Below are positions 6,911 through 14,224 of a DNA stretch of 64,000 nucleotides, in pieces (the stretch's first letter is position 1; each line of letters opens with the position of its first letter). The DNA is from UBA4416 sp040387475 (GTDB lineage Bacteria; Bacteroidota; Bacteroidia; B-17B0; Aurantibacillaceae). Location: the NCBI GenBank assembly GCA_040387475.1, contig JAZKDT010000025.1:1-64000 (forward strand), read 5' to 3'. The notes beneath the pieces are model-generated. The model was given only the letters and a program-made list of their open reading frames with translations. It searched no databases and was not told the DNA's origin. The position numbers and the translations under genes are program-made.

Positions 6911-9437
6911 AAGCGATAATCTGATTTATAAATGAGGTAATGTAACTATGATAAAAATCGTGCGGTTTTATTTTTTTAAGACCTTCCTTTTCAAGAGGCG
7001 ACCTGAGTTCATGGATCTCTGCAGTGGCTCCTTCCTGTTCGATATCCTGTTTTAGTTTTGTGGCTTGTGACAGAGACATAAAAGAAGCAACGTGTTTTGG
7101 AAGCTCATGATCGACCACCATTTGCCGCACGTCTGATAAACCCCTGTCTATATTATCTTTGATGGCTTTTACCAGTGGTAAGATCCGGTTGCCCGCATGG
7201 TTGAGTATCACTTTATATTGCAGTTCGGGGTAATAATACTCATTTCCCGCAAATTCATTAGCCGCAACCGCCCCAAGCGATGAGTTAATGAGTGATGGAA
7301 TATATATGTAGGGAATTGTTGTATCGCTGCTTTTTAAAATAAGCATACCTGAGCGGTTGATCTCGACGCTGCTGCCGTCATCAAATATAAATTCGGTATC
7401 ACTGTGCTTTGTGGCGTTTAGTTTTTTATCGAGTTTGGATGTGGGATCGAGTTTAAGATGACCGCCTACGTTTACCTGTAAGGCGTGCTTATTAAAGATC
7501 AGCACATGCTCGCTGTTGACAGCTATTTCTTTAATGTTTTTAAACACACCCTGCACACCCGACAATTTGGTAGCGATGGCCAGTAATTCGGATTGCCTGT
7601 CAGAAAATACTTTTCGCTCAAACGGAGCATGGGTTAATTCGGTAATACCCGATTGCTCAATGCTCCAACAACCTTTATGGTTCATATGAAAGAAAGCGTC
7701 GTCGCGAAAAACAAAGTTACCATACGGAACTGATTTCCAATCGCTGAGTGTATAGCTTGTGCGGGTATGTGTACTGAGATTGATAAGCAGTGTTTCGCGG
7801 TTATGTGTATTGAATAACAGCAACAGGTGTTCGCCGTTAGCTAATAAACCTACTTCCGCATCACCCGGTGTAAAGGGTAAATTTTCGAGCACCATTTCCC
7901 AACCCCGTTCATATACCTTTTTGGTTTTATCAAATAAGCGCAGTAATGTTTTATCGCCGGTTAACTGGTAAGTTTCGCCATCGGCTGTGACCATGTATTT
8001 TTTTAAGTTCAGAGAATTCCTGAACAGGATCGGGTAGTTACCCATCGCGTTGTTATGGTCGCGCGGAGCCCGGGGCGCAGATTTTAACAGGCCTTCTTTT
8101 TTCCACAGCTCTTCAAGCGGCAATTGAAGATGTTGAATATGCTTGATGCTGCTCTGTTGTTTTTTGTATACATCTATATGCCCTTCGGCATCAGTATAAA
8201 TGCGATAGGTAATATGTGCCTGGTACTCATTCAATGCATAGGCCATAGCGGCCTGCTTCAGTGTAGTAGGTTCGGTGATCAAAAAGATCTCGCGGTTCTT
8301 ATCGGGAGGATAGGCTTTAAAAAAAGCGTCGATACCTTTAGCTGGATGTAAACTACCTTCCAGGATCTCGATGCCGCTGATGATGCTTTCAACACTCTCA
8401 ATAGAAACCGGTGTAAACGAATGACCGATCACAAAAGCCGAACAGGGAATGGTTGTTTTTGGATGCCGTGCAATAGCCAGCATGGTAGCAAAGGCAATGG
8501 CTTTGGGTGTTCCCCAGGTTTTCAACGACACATCAATTAAAATAATGCGTTCAAAATTATTAGCAGCGGGTGGTATCTCGCGGTGAATAAACAAGGCTTC
8601 ATTATTGGCCAGCCGCGATAAAAAAACAATGTCTTCGTTGGCAAATTCAGAGATGAGTAGTTTATCAAAGTCGCCCTTGTTGGTAAGATCAGATACACCA
8701 CCCAAAGGTTGCTGGCTGGGCAGGTTGCTATGCACCGGGATATTTAATCCACTCCAGATCCGTTTTACCAGGGAGCCTACATGAAACGTTTTGGCATGCT
8801 CAACCAGTTGATCCGTAAGGTCTTTCGGTTCTTCGTGGGTTGTCTCTGTTAGCGTTATCTCTTCAGGAATGCCCGGTAGCGCTGCTATTTTATGTAACAG
8901 TTCTTTGACGCTGGTGAACTTCTTTTTTAGTAAAGAGATCGTGCGTATGTCTTTGTTATAATTAGCGGTACTGAATTGTTTTTTGATACTCAGAAAATAC
9001 GGGTCGTGTTTATCAGAAAAATAAGTCGTTAACAGGTCGGCCGAATTTTTGGGAGATACGCTGTTATGGCAGTCTTCAAAAAGAGCCTGCAATAATAATA
9101 TTCTTTTTTTGCCGGCTTTAAATTCAGTAGGCACTTGTGCAATTAATGTTAATACACTCAACGCATCTGTTAAATGTGCATCTGTTTGTTTGAGAGAACT
9201 GAATAACACCTGCGTTATTTTTTCAAGGGATTTGTCGGCCCTGGCGTTGGTGGCAATGATAGCCAGTAATAACGCTCCAAAAGGAGGCAATCCACCCGGT
9301 GCTAATTTTTGTAAAGCGTCGTTAACGTATACGGTATATGCAATCGTGTTATCGTTGGGAATGGCTATCACTTCGGCCTTGTCTTCCCAGTCCCAGAAAT
9401 AACCATCGTATGATTGCAGGTAGTCGTAGTGCGTCAT
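6894..9437 (-). CDS. vWA domain plus beta-propeller-like protein of a MoxR ternary system
   Basis: The product has 847 residues. An N-terminal helical region covers about 1-240. A von Willebrand A-like domain follows at about 293-440: the strand FERIILIDVS, a helix, then IFLITEPTTL. The MIDAS motif is degenerate: D302-V-S304-L-K306 replaces DxSxS, so metal binding is doubtful. From about 470 to 745 come repeated short strands (GNFVFRDDAFFHM, GVFKNIKEIAV, TEFIFDDGSSVEINRSG) typical of a beta-propeller. There is no signal peptide or membrane segment. It lies 4 bp after the preceding gene and overlaps the next by 17 bp. In known ternary systems the MoxR ATPase remodels the vWA partner. The vWA-propeller call is fairly firm from architecture and neighbours; function is inferred. 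Confidence 0.75.
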   Translation of the reverse strand: MTHYDYLQSYDGYFWDWEDKAEVIAIPNDNTIAYTVYVNDALQKLAPGGLPPFGALLLAIIATNARADKSLEKITQVLFSSLKQTDAHLTDALSVLTLIAQVPTEFKAGKKRILLLQALFEDCHNSVSPKNSADLLTTYFSDKHDPYFLSIKKQFSTANYNKDIRTISLLKKKFTSVKELLHKIAALPGIPEEITLTETTHEEPKDLTDQLVEHAKTFHVGSLVKRIWSGLNIPVHSNLPSQQPLGGVSDLTNKGDFDKLLISEFANEDIVFLSRLANNEALFIHREIPPAANNFERIILIDVSLKTWGTPKAIAFATMLAIARHPKTTIPCSAFVIGHSFTPVSIESVESIISGIEILEGSLHPAKGIDAFFKAYPPDKNREIFLITEPTTLKQAAMAYALNEYQAHITYRIYTDAEGHIDVYKKQQSSIKHIQHLQLPLEELWKKEGLLKSAPRAPRDHNNAMGNYPILFRNSLNLKKYMVTADGETYQLTGDKTLLRLFDKTKKVYERGWEMVLENLPFTPGDAEVGLLANGEHLLLLFNTHNRETLLINLSTHTRTSYTLSDWKSVPYGNFVFRDDAFFHMNHKGCWSIEQSGITELTHAPFERKVFSDRQSELLAIATKLSGVQGVFKNIKEIAVNSEHVLIFNKHALQVNVGGHLKLDPTSKLDKKLNATKHSDTEFIFDDGSSVEINRSGMLILKSSDTTIPYIYIPSLINSSLGAVAANEFAGNEYYYPELQYKVILNHAGNRILPLVKAIKDNIDRGLSDVRQMVVDHELPKHVASFMSLSQATKLKQDIEQEGATAEIHELRSPLEKEGLKKIKPHDFYHSYITSFINQIIAYGTKS

Positions 9438-9441
9438 TCGG

Positions 9442-10182
9442 TTATGAAATTGAAGGAGCGTGAATACTTAATTTAAAAGAGCTGATCGTGAGCGGCTCAA
9501 AATCTTCGGTATCCATCAGGGCATAGCTGCCGTCGCTGTGCCATATCACCAGGTTGTGGTTGTCGGGATTCACGGTGGCATTGATAGCATCCGCCAGGAG
9601 TGTCAACTCAAAATCAAATCCGGCGGGTAGCCAGGCATATCCTTTCTTCCAGTAAACATTTCCCTGGATGGGTAGCATCGGCTTTCCGGCAATACATACT
9701 TTATCATTATTTAAGAGTACCCAGGTTAAGTGTTGTAGCCGGATAGCGGGTGCCGATTCTATATATGCCTGTAAAGTAGCGATACCGGTAATCATCATGT
9801 GAGCTTCCTGTTCCTTATCAGAACCAACGAGTGTCACATGTAATTTTTCGGTGATGCCAAAATAATTATGGTTAAATGAAGGTAGTGTAACAGGCAGAGC
9901 TCTGTCTATGGCTGTCCATAGTAAAGCCGGAACAGTACGATCGGGTAATAAACTGTTGAGCAGGTACAGTTTATGCTGCTTCAGGTAATAGATTGTTTTA
10001 TAAGGAATGGATCTTACTTCAACACTATTGATCTGCGCATAATCCAGGTCTTTTACCCAAATCTGTGTTTCATCAAATGCCAGTTTCAGGTTCTGCCATT
10101 GCCGGAGAGGAGCGAGGCTGTTTACCTGGCTTTCGTTTACCTGTAAGAAATAACTTACACTGTCTGCAGCATTTTGTGCCAT
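9442..10182 (-). CDS. Small bpX-type partner of the MoxR-vWA system
   Basis: The 246-residue protein has no signal peptide and alternates short strands with loops. Notable features are the NYFGITEKLHVTLVGSD segment and a C-terminal part with NLVIWHSDGSYALMDTEDFEP, which looks like a propeller blade. I do not recognise a catalytic motif. It sits between the MoxR and vWA genes: its start overlaps the MoxR gene by 28 bp and its stop is 4 bp before the vWA gene. Tight coupling suggests a stoichiometric complex. It may be one of the bpX families (perhaps bpX5), but this rests on position. Confidence 0.6.
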   Translation of the reverse strand: MAQNAADSVSYFLQVNESQVNSLAPLRQWQNLKLAFDETQIWVKDLDYAQINSVEVRSIPYKTIYYLKQHKLYLLNSLLPDRTVPALLWTAIDRALPVTLPSFNHNYFGITEKLHVTLVGSDKEQEAHMMITGIATLQAYIESAPAIRLQHLTWVLLNNDKVCIAGKPMLPIQGNVYWKKGYAWLPAGFDFELTLLADAINATVNPDNHNLVIWHSDGSYALMDTEDFEPLTISSFKLSIHAPSIS

Positions 10183-11288
10183 AACGATTCTATTTCGGAT
10201 TGAATGTGCAATTTATGTTCATTGTTCTTTATCCAGTTGCTGCGTGTTTGGATATAACGTAATTTATCTTTCAGCGTATTTTGTTCTTCAAACGACAAAC
10301 TCCCTGATTCCCATTTGTTGCTGAGTTGCGTTACATCTTTTATCAGCTCCTCTGCATTAGGCGTTTTATTGAACAAGGCTTGCGGGTGTTGCTGTGTACC
10401 GGTATCTGTTTCTATCACTGCATCAACGATACCCGCCAGTATCTCCATTTGTTCTTCGGTATCCCAGATGTATTTTAGTACCCAGAAATCGGAAAGCGTT
10501 ACTTCGTTTCGGCCGCAAATAAGTGCGCTGGCCGCTAAGAGGTTTTGAATTTTTACGGCCCTCCTGTCAGATACTTTAATACCGGTGTTACGTAAACTAT
10601 GTACCAGGTTGACAAAGGGTTTACGAACAGGAGTGAGATCAACCTGTTTGCTGAGTTGTTGCAAGGTGATGATCTCCTCGGGTGTAATCAATGGTTTATC
10701 GGTTGCCTGTTTGTTTTCAAGATTCCAGCCCGCTACCAATACCTGTTCCAGTAAATCGGTATCCACATAATCACAATGCACGCGAATTAAAAAACGATCG
10801 AGTAACGCATTCAGGGCTTCATCTTCAGGTAATACATTACTGGCTCCCACAAACATCAGCGCCGGTAACTTTTTGGTTTCTTTTCCGCGGCGGAACGTTT
10901 TTTCGTTCAAGGCTGTCAGTAAACTATTTAAGATGGCACTGTTGGCATTAAAGATCTCATCTAAAAAAACCATGGATGCTTCAGGCATCATCCCTTCGGT
11001 ATTAGTTACCAGTTCGCCGTCTTTTAATTTACGGATATCAAACGGTCCGAATATTTCGTTGGGTTCGGTAAAACGCGTTAACAGGTATTCGAAATTCTTG
11101 CCATCTTTGATGCAACTGGATAACAAACGCACGATCGCACTTTTAGCAGTGCCCGGAGGACCCATTAAAAACGTATTTTCCCGGGCTATCAAACTTATTC
11201 CTAACAGGTCAATAATTTCATCTTTTCCAATAAAGGCATTCTTTACAAAACTCAGTACCTGGTTTAGTTTCTCAGTATGATTCATCAT
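10155..11288 (-). CDS. MoxR-family AAA+ ATPase
   Basis: This 377-residue ATPase should drive the neighbouring ternary system. Visible motifs: Walker A GPPGTAKS at 43-50, Walker B MVFLDE with D110 and E111, sensor 1 asparagine N151 in VGASN, and an arginine finger in LLDRF (R166). The C-terminal part (about 190-377) is a helical lid plus a coiled extension ending SEIESLWHKM. MoxR ATPases typically act as chaperones that insert metal or remodel vWA partners. The tandem ATG ATG start overlaps the upstream gene by 17 bp; the downstream gene overlaps its end by 28 bp. Family assignment is firm; the target is inferred to be the vWA protein two genes downstream. Confidence 0.93.
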   Translation of the reverse strand: MMNHTEKLNQVLSFVKNAFIGKDEIIDLLGISLIARENTFLMGPPGTAKSAIVRLLSSCIKDGKNFEYLLTRFTEPNEIFGPFDIRKLKDGELVTNTEGMMPEASMVFLDEIFNANSAILNSLLTALNEKTFRRGKETKKLPALMFVGASNVLPEDEALNALLDRFLIRVHCDYVDTDLLEQVLVAGWNLENKQATDKPLITPEEIITLQQLSKQVDLTPVRKPFVNLVHSLRNTGIKVSDRRAVKIQNLLAASALICGRNEVTLSDFWVLKYIWDTEEQMEILAGIVDAVIETDTGTQQHPQALFNKTPNAEELIKDVTQLSNKWESGSLSFEEQNTLKDKLRYIQTRSNWIKNNEHKLHIQSEIESLWHKMLQTV

Positions 11289-11922
11289 GATGTGTTTCTA
11301 ATTTAAAGTCGTTCCAAAAATGGGTGGTATATAAGCCTAATGCGGCAGCAATGTGTTTTTCAAAAGCCGGCAGTTTTGCCAGGCTTGTGTTTTTTGATTG
11401 AATGATGCGGTTCACATATAGTTGTTGTAAACAGGCATTAGCGCTGATGGCGCTAAAATTCATATCCGTTGTTTTTAGTGGATATGTAACGCCCGAGTAG
11501 TGCCAGCTGTTCAGGAAATTTTCAAGGATAGGAATGAGGATATCTTCGGGATCAATCAATTTTAAGTGCACCAGGATATCGGGTAAAAAACGCAGGCACA
11601 GATCGGCGGACATGATCTCGGAAGCATGCGCCTCTTTTTGAAAGGCAGGTAACAACAGCTCCAGGTCGGTCCCTTTATTTTCTCTGTACAACATTAACTG
11701 CGCAGAGATGTAAACAGTTTTTGCCGCCCATAAGGCAGCCGCATCATCAAAAGCCGGTGCCTTAAAGGGATGATCAATGATCTCTTTTTGATATTCGCTT
11801 TTTAAAAAAGCGGTTACGTGCTTAGCATCTTCGTCGCTTATCAACATAATATTTCCATACAGCATCACTTCCTCCTGTTGGCGAAGTGTTTGGATCATAT
11901 TTAAAAAGAGATTGCTTTGCAC
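11272..11922 (-). CDS. First gene of the ternary operon, helical protein of unknown function
   Basis: The 216-residue product is mostly helical and has no signal peptide, membrane segment or catalytic motif that I recognise. The reading frame opens with GTG at 11922; an in-frame ATG at 11898 (MIQTLRQQEE) is an alternative start nine codons in. Its end overlaps the MoxR gene by 17 bp, so it belongs to the same transcript. A good promoter lies 69 bp upstream. It may be another bpX-family partner (perhaps bpX4) or an adaptor for the ATPase. Sequence alone does not decide. Confidence 0.6.
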   Translation of the reverse strand: MQSNLFLNMIQTLRQQEEVMLYGNIMLISDEDAKHVTAFLKSEYQKEIIDHPFKAPAFDDAAALWAAKTVYISAQLMLYRENKGTDLELLLPAFQKEAHASEIMSADLCLRFLPDILVHLKLIDPEDILIPILENFLNSWHYSGVTYPLKTTDMNFSAISANACLQQLYVNRIIQSKNTSLAKLPAFEKHIAAALGLYTTHFWNDFKLETHHDESY

Positions 11923-11990
11923 GATTCCTGTTTTTTTTCTGGTATATATGGTAATGTTTCCGGTAACAGAGCGCTAAACCACGGTTATAA

Positions 11991-12021
11991 CAAAACTAAG
12001 GGTTTTAATCTCATTTCCAAA
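11991..12021 (-). promoter_or_regulatory. Bacteroidota-type promoter of the ternary operon
   Basis: On the minus strand, TTTG (12021-12018), a 19-bp spacer and TAGTTTTG (11998-11991) match the -33 TTG / -7 TAnnTTTG consensus exactly. Transcription would start near 11984, giving a leader of about 60 nt before the GTG start. Confidence 0.7.
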
Positions 12022-12070
12022 ACAGATATGAAGAACAAATCAGGGAAAGTTTTTATGGATACCGGTTCGT

Positions 12071-13099
12071 TTATCGCATCAGTTGCAGGCTGCCTTTAAA
12101 GGTTTTTTCGCGGGTAATGATCACATAAAAATAGGTACCTTCCACGCAGGCTTCTCCACCGGTTGTTCGGCCGTCCCAAAAATAATTTTGCTTTTCGGTA
12201 TTAAACACTTCATTTCCCCAACGGTTATATATGGTTGTTTTTAGGGTGGGGTCGCAGGTGTTAAAACTGAATACATCATTGGCCTCATCATCGTTGGGTG
12301 TAAATACATTAGGGATCTCATCAGCACGATCAACGGTTCGCTCCGGCTCAAAGCTTGCTGTAGCGCCGTAAGAGTCCATAGATGTTCCGGTAGAACACAC
12401 GAAAGTGGCTATAGCCGTTTGCGGATCTATTTTATAAATACTGTTCTTTACCACCACATATAATTCTTTATGAACCGAATGGCAGGATGAATAGGCTGTA
12501 AACAAAGAATAGATAAGTCCGGAATTAATGTTTACCCAACCGAGGTCTTTTACCGATAGAATGACCGTTTTGGCAGGATCTAAAATTATTTTTATCAAAT
12601 GGCTGCCCCAATCCATCATGTATAAGGTGTCGTTTAAAAAAGCATAATCGCCGCCACACACATGCCCGATCCCGCCAAGAGCAATAGCTTTTGCGTTGGC
12701 CGTTGATACTTTGTAAAGGGTGTCGTAACAATCCAGAAATAAAAAATCATCGTCGAGCGCAACCAGTCCGGGTCCTGCATAAAGAGGCCTGTTATTAACC
12801 GTAATACCTCCAACCACAGTAAAGGAATTTGCTAAATAGTCGATTTTATATATCCCACCGTTGACCGCATATACCGTATTGTTTGGAGTGATGGCAATAT
12901 CTGCAAAAGTCATATTCAGCATATAAGACTTTTCACTGCAATCATCCATTGATAAAACAGAAATGCTACCGTTTGAGTTATTGGAGATGATCTTTGCCTG
13001 GCAACGTAAAGGCTGGCACCATATGAGAAATAATGCGCAGCATATTAGTGTAAATGCGTTGAGGCGACCTGATAGCGACAGACAAGGAGGAGTTTTCAT
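12071..13099 (-). CDS. Secreted protein with T9SS type B (gliding-motility) sorting domain
   Basis: The 342-residue protein begins with a signal peptide (about 1-35, hydrophobic ALFLIWCQPLRCQA). The body has repeated strands with propeller-like units (ITPNNTVYAVNGGIYKIDY, YVVVKNSIYKIDP). Residues about 262-342 form the C-terminal domain IPNVFTPNDDEANDVF, YNRWGNEVF, WDGRTTGGE, GTYFYVI. This is the hallmark of type B sorting domains, which direct export by the type IX system, often anchored to the surface or to polysaccharide. The gene is monocistronic. It ends at its own TAA, and no clear terminator is visible before the ternary operon promoter. Sorting domain firm; ligand unknown. Confidence 0.85.
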   Translation of the reverse strand: MKTPPCLSLSGRLNAFTLICCALFLIWCQPLRCQAKIISNNSNGSISVLSMDDCSEKSYMLNMTFADIAITPNNTVYAVNGGIYKIDYLANSFTVVGGITVNNRPLYAGPGLVALDDDFLFLDCYDTLYKVSTANAKAIALGGIGHVCGGDYAFLNDTLYMMDWGSHLIKIILDPAKTVILSVKDLGWVNINSGLIYSLFTAYSSCHSVHKELYVVVKNSIYKIDPQTAIATFVCSTGTSMDSYGATASFEPERTVDRADEIPNVFTPNDDEANDVFSFNTCDPTLKTTIYNRWGNEVFNTEKQNYFWDGRTTGGEACVEGTYFYVIITREKTFKGSLQLMR

Positions 13100-13350
13100 A
13101 GCGGGCGGATTTATACCCTAAAAGTAAAGGCTTTTACTGCAGAAAACGGATCCAATGAATAGCCGTTGCTATAGTTTTGATAGATGTGCGTTTTTTAAGG
13201 ATAAGTGTGATTAAACAGGAAAGCCTGTCATTTTTTGCCTCCTTTGAGTTCCTGTCAGGTCAGTCTGAGAAAGTAAAAGTTAAACCTTGCAGGTTTATTT
13301 TTTGTTTGTATGCTCTGCCTGAAGCAAGCTTCGGCATTTCATTCCAAACA

Positions 13351-13381
13351 AAAAAGGTCCAAGCAATGCTTGAACCTTTTT
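13351..13381 (-). terminator. Rho-independent terminator of the tRNA transcript
   Basis: On the minus strand AAAAAGGT-CAAGC pairs with GCTTG-ACCTTTTT, with one internal mismatch and a run of T. It begins 11 bp after the 3' end of tRNA-Leu. Confidence 0.75.
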
Positions 13382-13391
13382 CTTTCATCTG

Positions 13392-13475
13392 TACCCCAGA
13401 CGGGACTTGAACCCGTACGTCCGCGAAGACACAGGATTTTAAGTCCTGCGTGTCTACCAATTCCACCACCGGGGC
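13392..13475 (-). tRNA. tRNA-Leu (anticodon UAA)
   Basis: An 84-nt class II tRNA on the minus strand. Acceptor GCCCCGG pairs with CTGGGGT, with the G1-U72 pair also seen in E. coli tRNA-Leu(UAA). The anticodon loop is CTTAAAA, the variable arm is long (TGTCTTCGCGGACG region), and the T arm is ACGGG-TTCAAGT-CCCGT. CCA is not encoded. Confidence 0.95.
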
Positions 13476-13492
13476 ATATTAGAGAATTATTG

Positions 13493-13565
13493 AGCGAAAG
13501 ACGGGTCTCGAACCCGCGACCTTAACCTTGGCAAGGTTACGCTCTACCAACTGAGCTACTTTCGC
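13493..13565 (-). tRNA. tRNA-Gly (anticodon GCC)
   Basis: A 73-nt tRNA. Acceptor GCGAAAG pairs with CTTTCGC, the D loop is AGCTCAGTTGGTAGAGC, the anticodon loop is TTGCCAA, and the T arm is GCGGG-TTCGAGA-CCCGT. It precedes tRNA-Leu by 17 bp on the same transcript. Confidence 0.95.
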
Positions 13566-13611
13566 TTGTAATTTGATTTAAAAGAACAACCAATTTTATT
13601 AATCGGGAGTG

Positions 13612-13641
13612 CAAAGATAAGTGATTTTTTAGTTTGGCAAA
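13612..13641 (-). promoter_or_regulatory. Promoter of the tRNA-Gly / tRNA-Leu operon
   Basis: On the minus strand TTTG (13641-13638), an 18-bp spacer and TATCTTTG (13619-13612) match TTG / TAnnTTTG. The mature tRNA-Gly begins about 46 bp downstream. Confidence 0.75.
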
Positions 13642-13749
13642 ATTTTTTTGAAAAAAAAATCAGCCAGGTTTTCATAGGCTCTATGGCACGTTTCAACGGC
13701 GTTTGTTCTTAAATGGCAATTTTGCCTGACGACGCGGTTTTTTTGCAGA

Positions 13750-14190
13750 TCAGGAGGATAAAAAATCAGTCCATAAGGCTTCCAGCTCGTCCAGTAATTC
13801 GGGCCTGATGCTGATGCCGCTTGCCTGTGGTGTCCAAAGCTGTCGTGTCATAGCGCCTATATTTAAAATATCAAGTGTCAGGATGGGTTCATTGAAAGGA
13901 TCCAGTAATACATCAAATTCAACCAGCACCCGATACGTCATATTACCTTTCCTGTTTTTGCCAATGAATGGCTCTGAAGATACATAACCTGATGCAAAAA
14001 TACCTCGCGGCTGCGCACCCACCAAAGAAAAAAAAGCGCGATCGCCGGGTTTTATTTTTTTATGGCTGGCGCAGGTCTAGTTGTCTTCCACCTTTCCACC
14101 GGCTCTTACTAACTCGCTCTGTTCGCTAAGCTCGGGCCAGGCAAATTTTGCAGGGTTCCAGGAAAAGAGAAATGTGTTTTTTTTCGTCAT
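13750..14190 (-). pseudogene. EVE-domain protein interrupted by a single amber codon
   Basis: Read through, the frame encodes about 146 residues starting MTKKNTFLFSWNPAKF and ending ELEALWTDFLSS. This matches EVE-like proteins, putative readers of modified bases or RNA, along nearly their full length. Key segments are FSWNP, IKPGDRAFFSLV, PRGIFASGYV and the conserved LWTPQASGISI. Codon 38 (14077-14079) is TAG at a site where I recall homologues having Trp (the segment WSCG...KPGDR), so TGG to TAG is the likely change. Downstream of it the frame is open with no other lesion; a TTG at 14025 could start only a truncated 91-residue product. It lies 34 bp after the FAD protein gene. A real nonsense mutation, suppression or an assembly error are all possible. 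Confidence 0.8.
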
Positions 14191-14224
14191 ACATGTTTTT
14201 TTAAACAGGAGCAATCCTTTTGAA

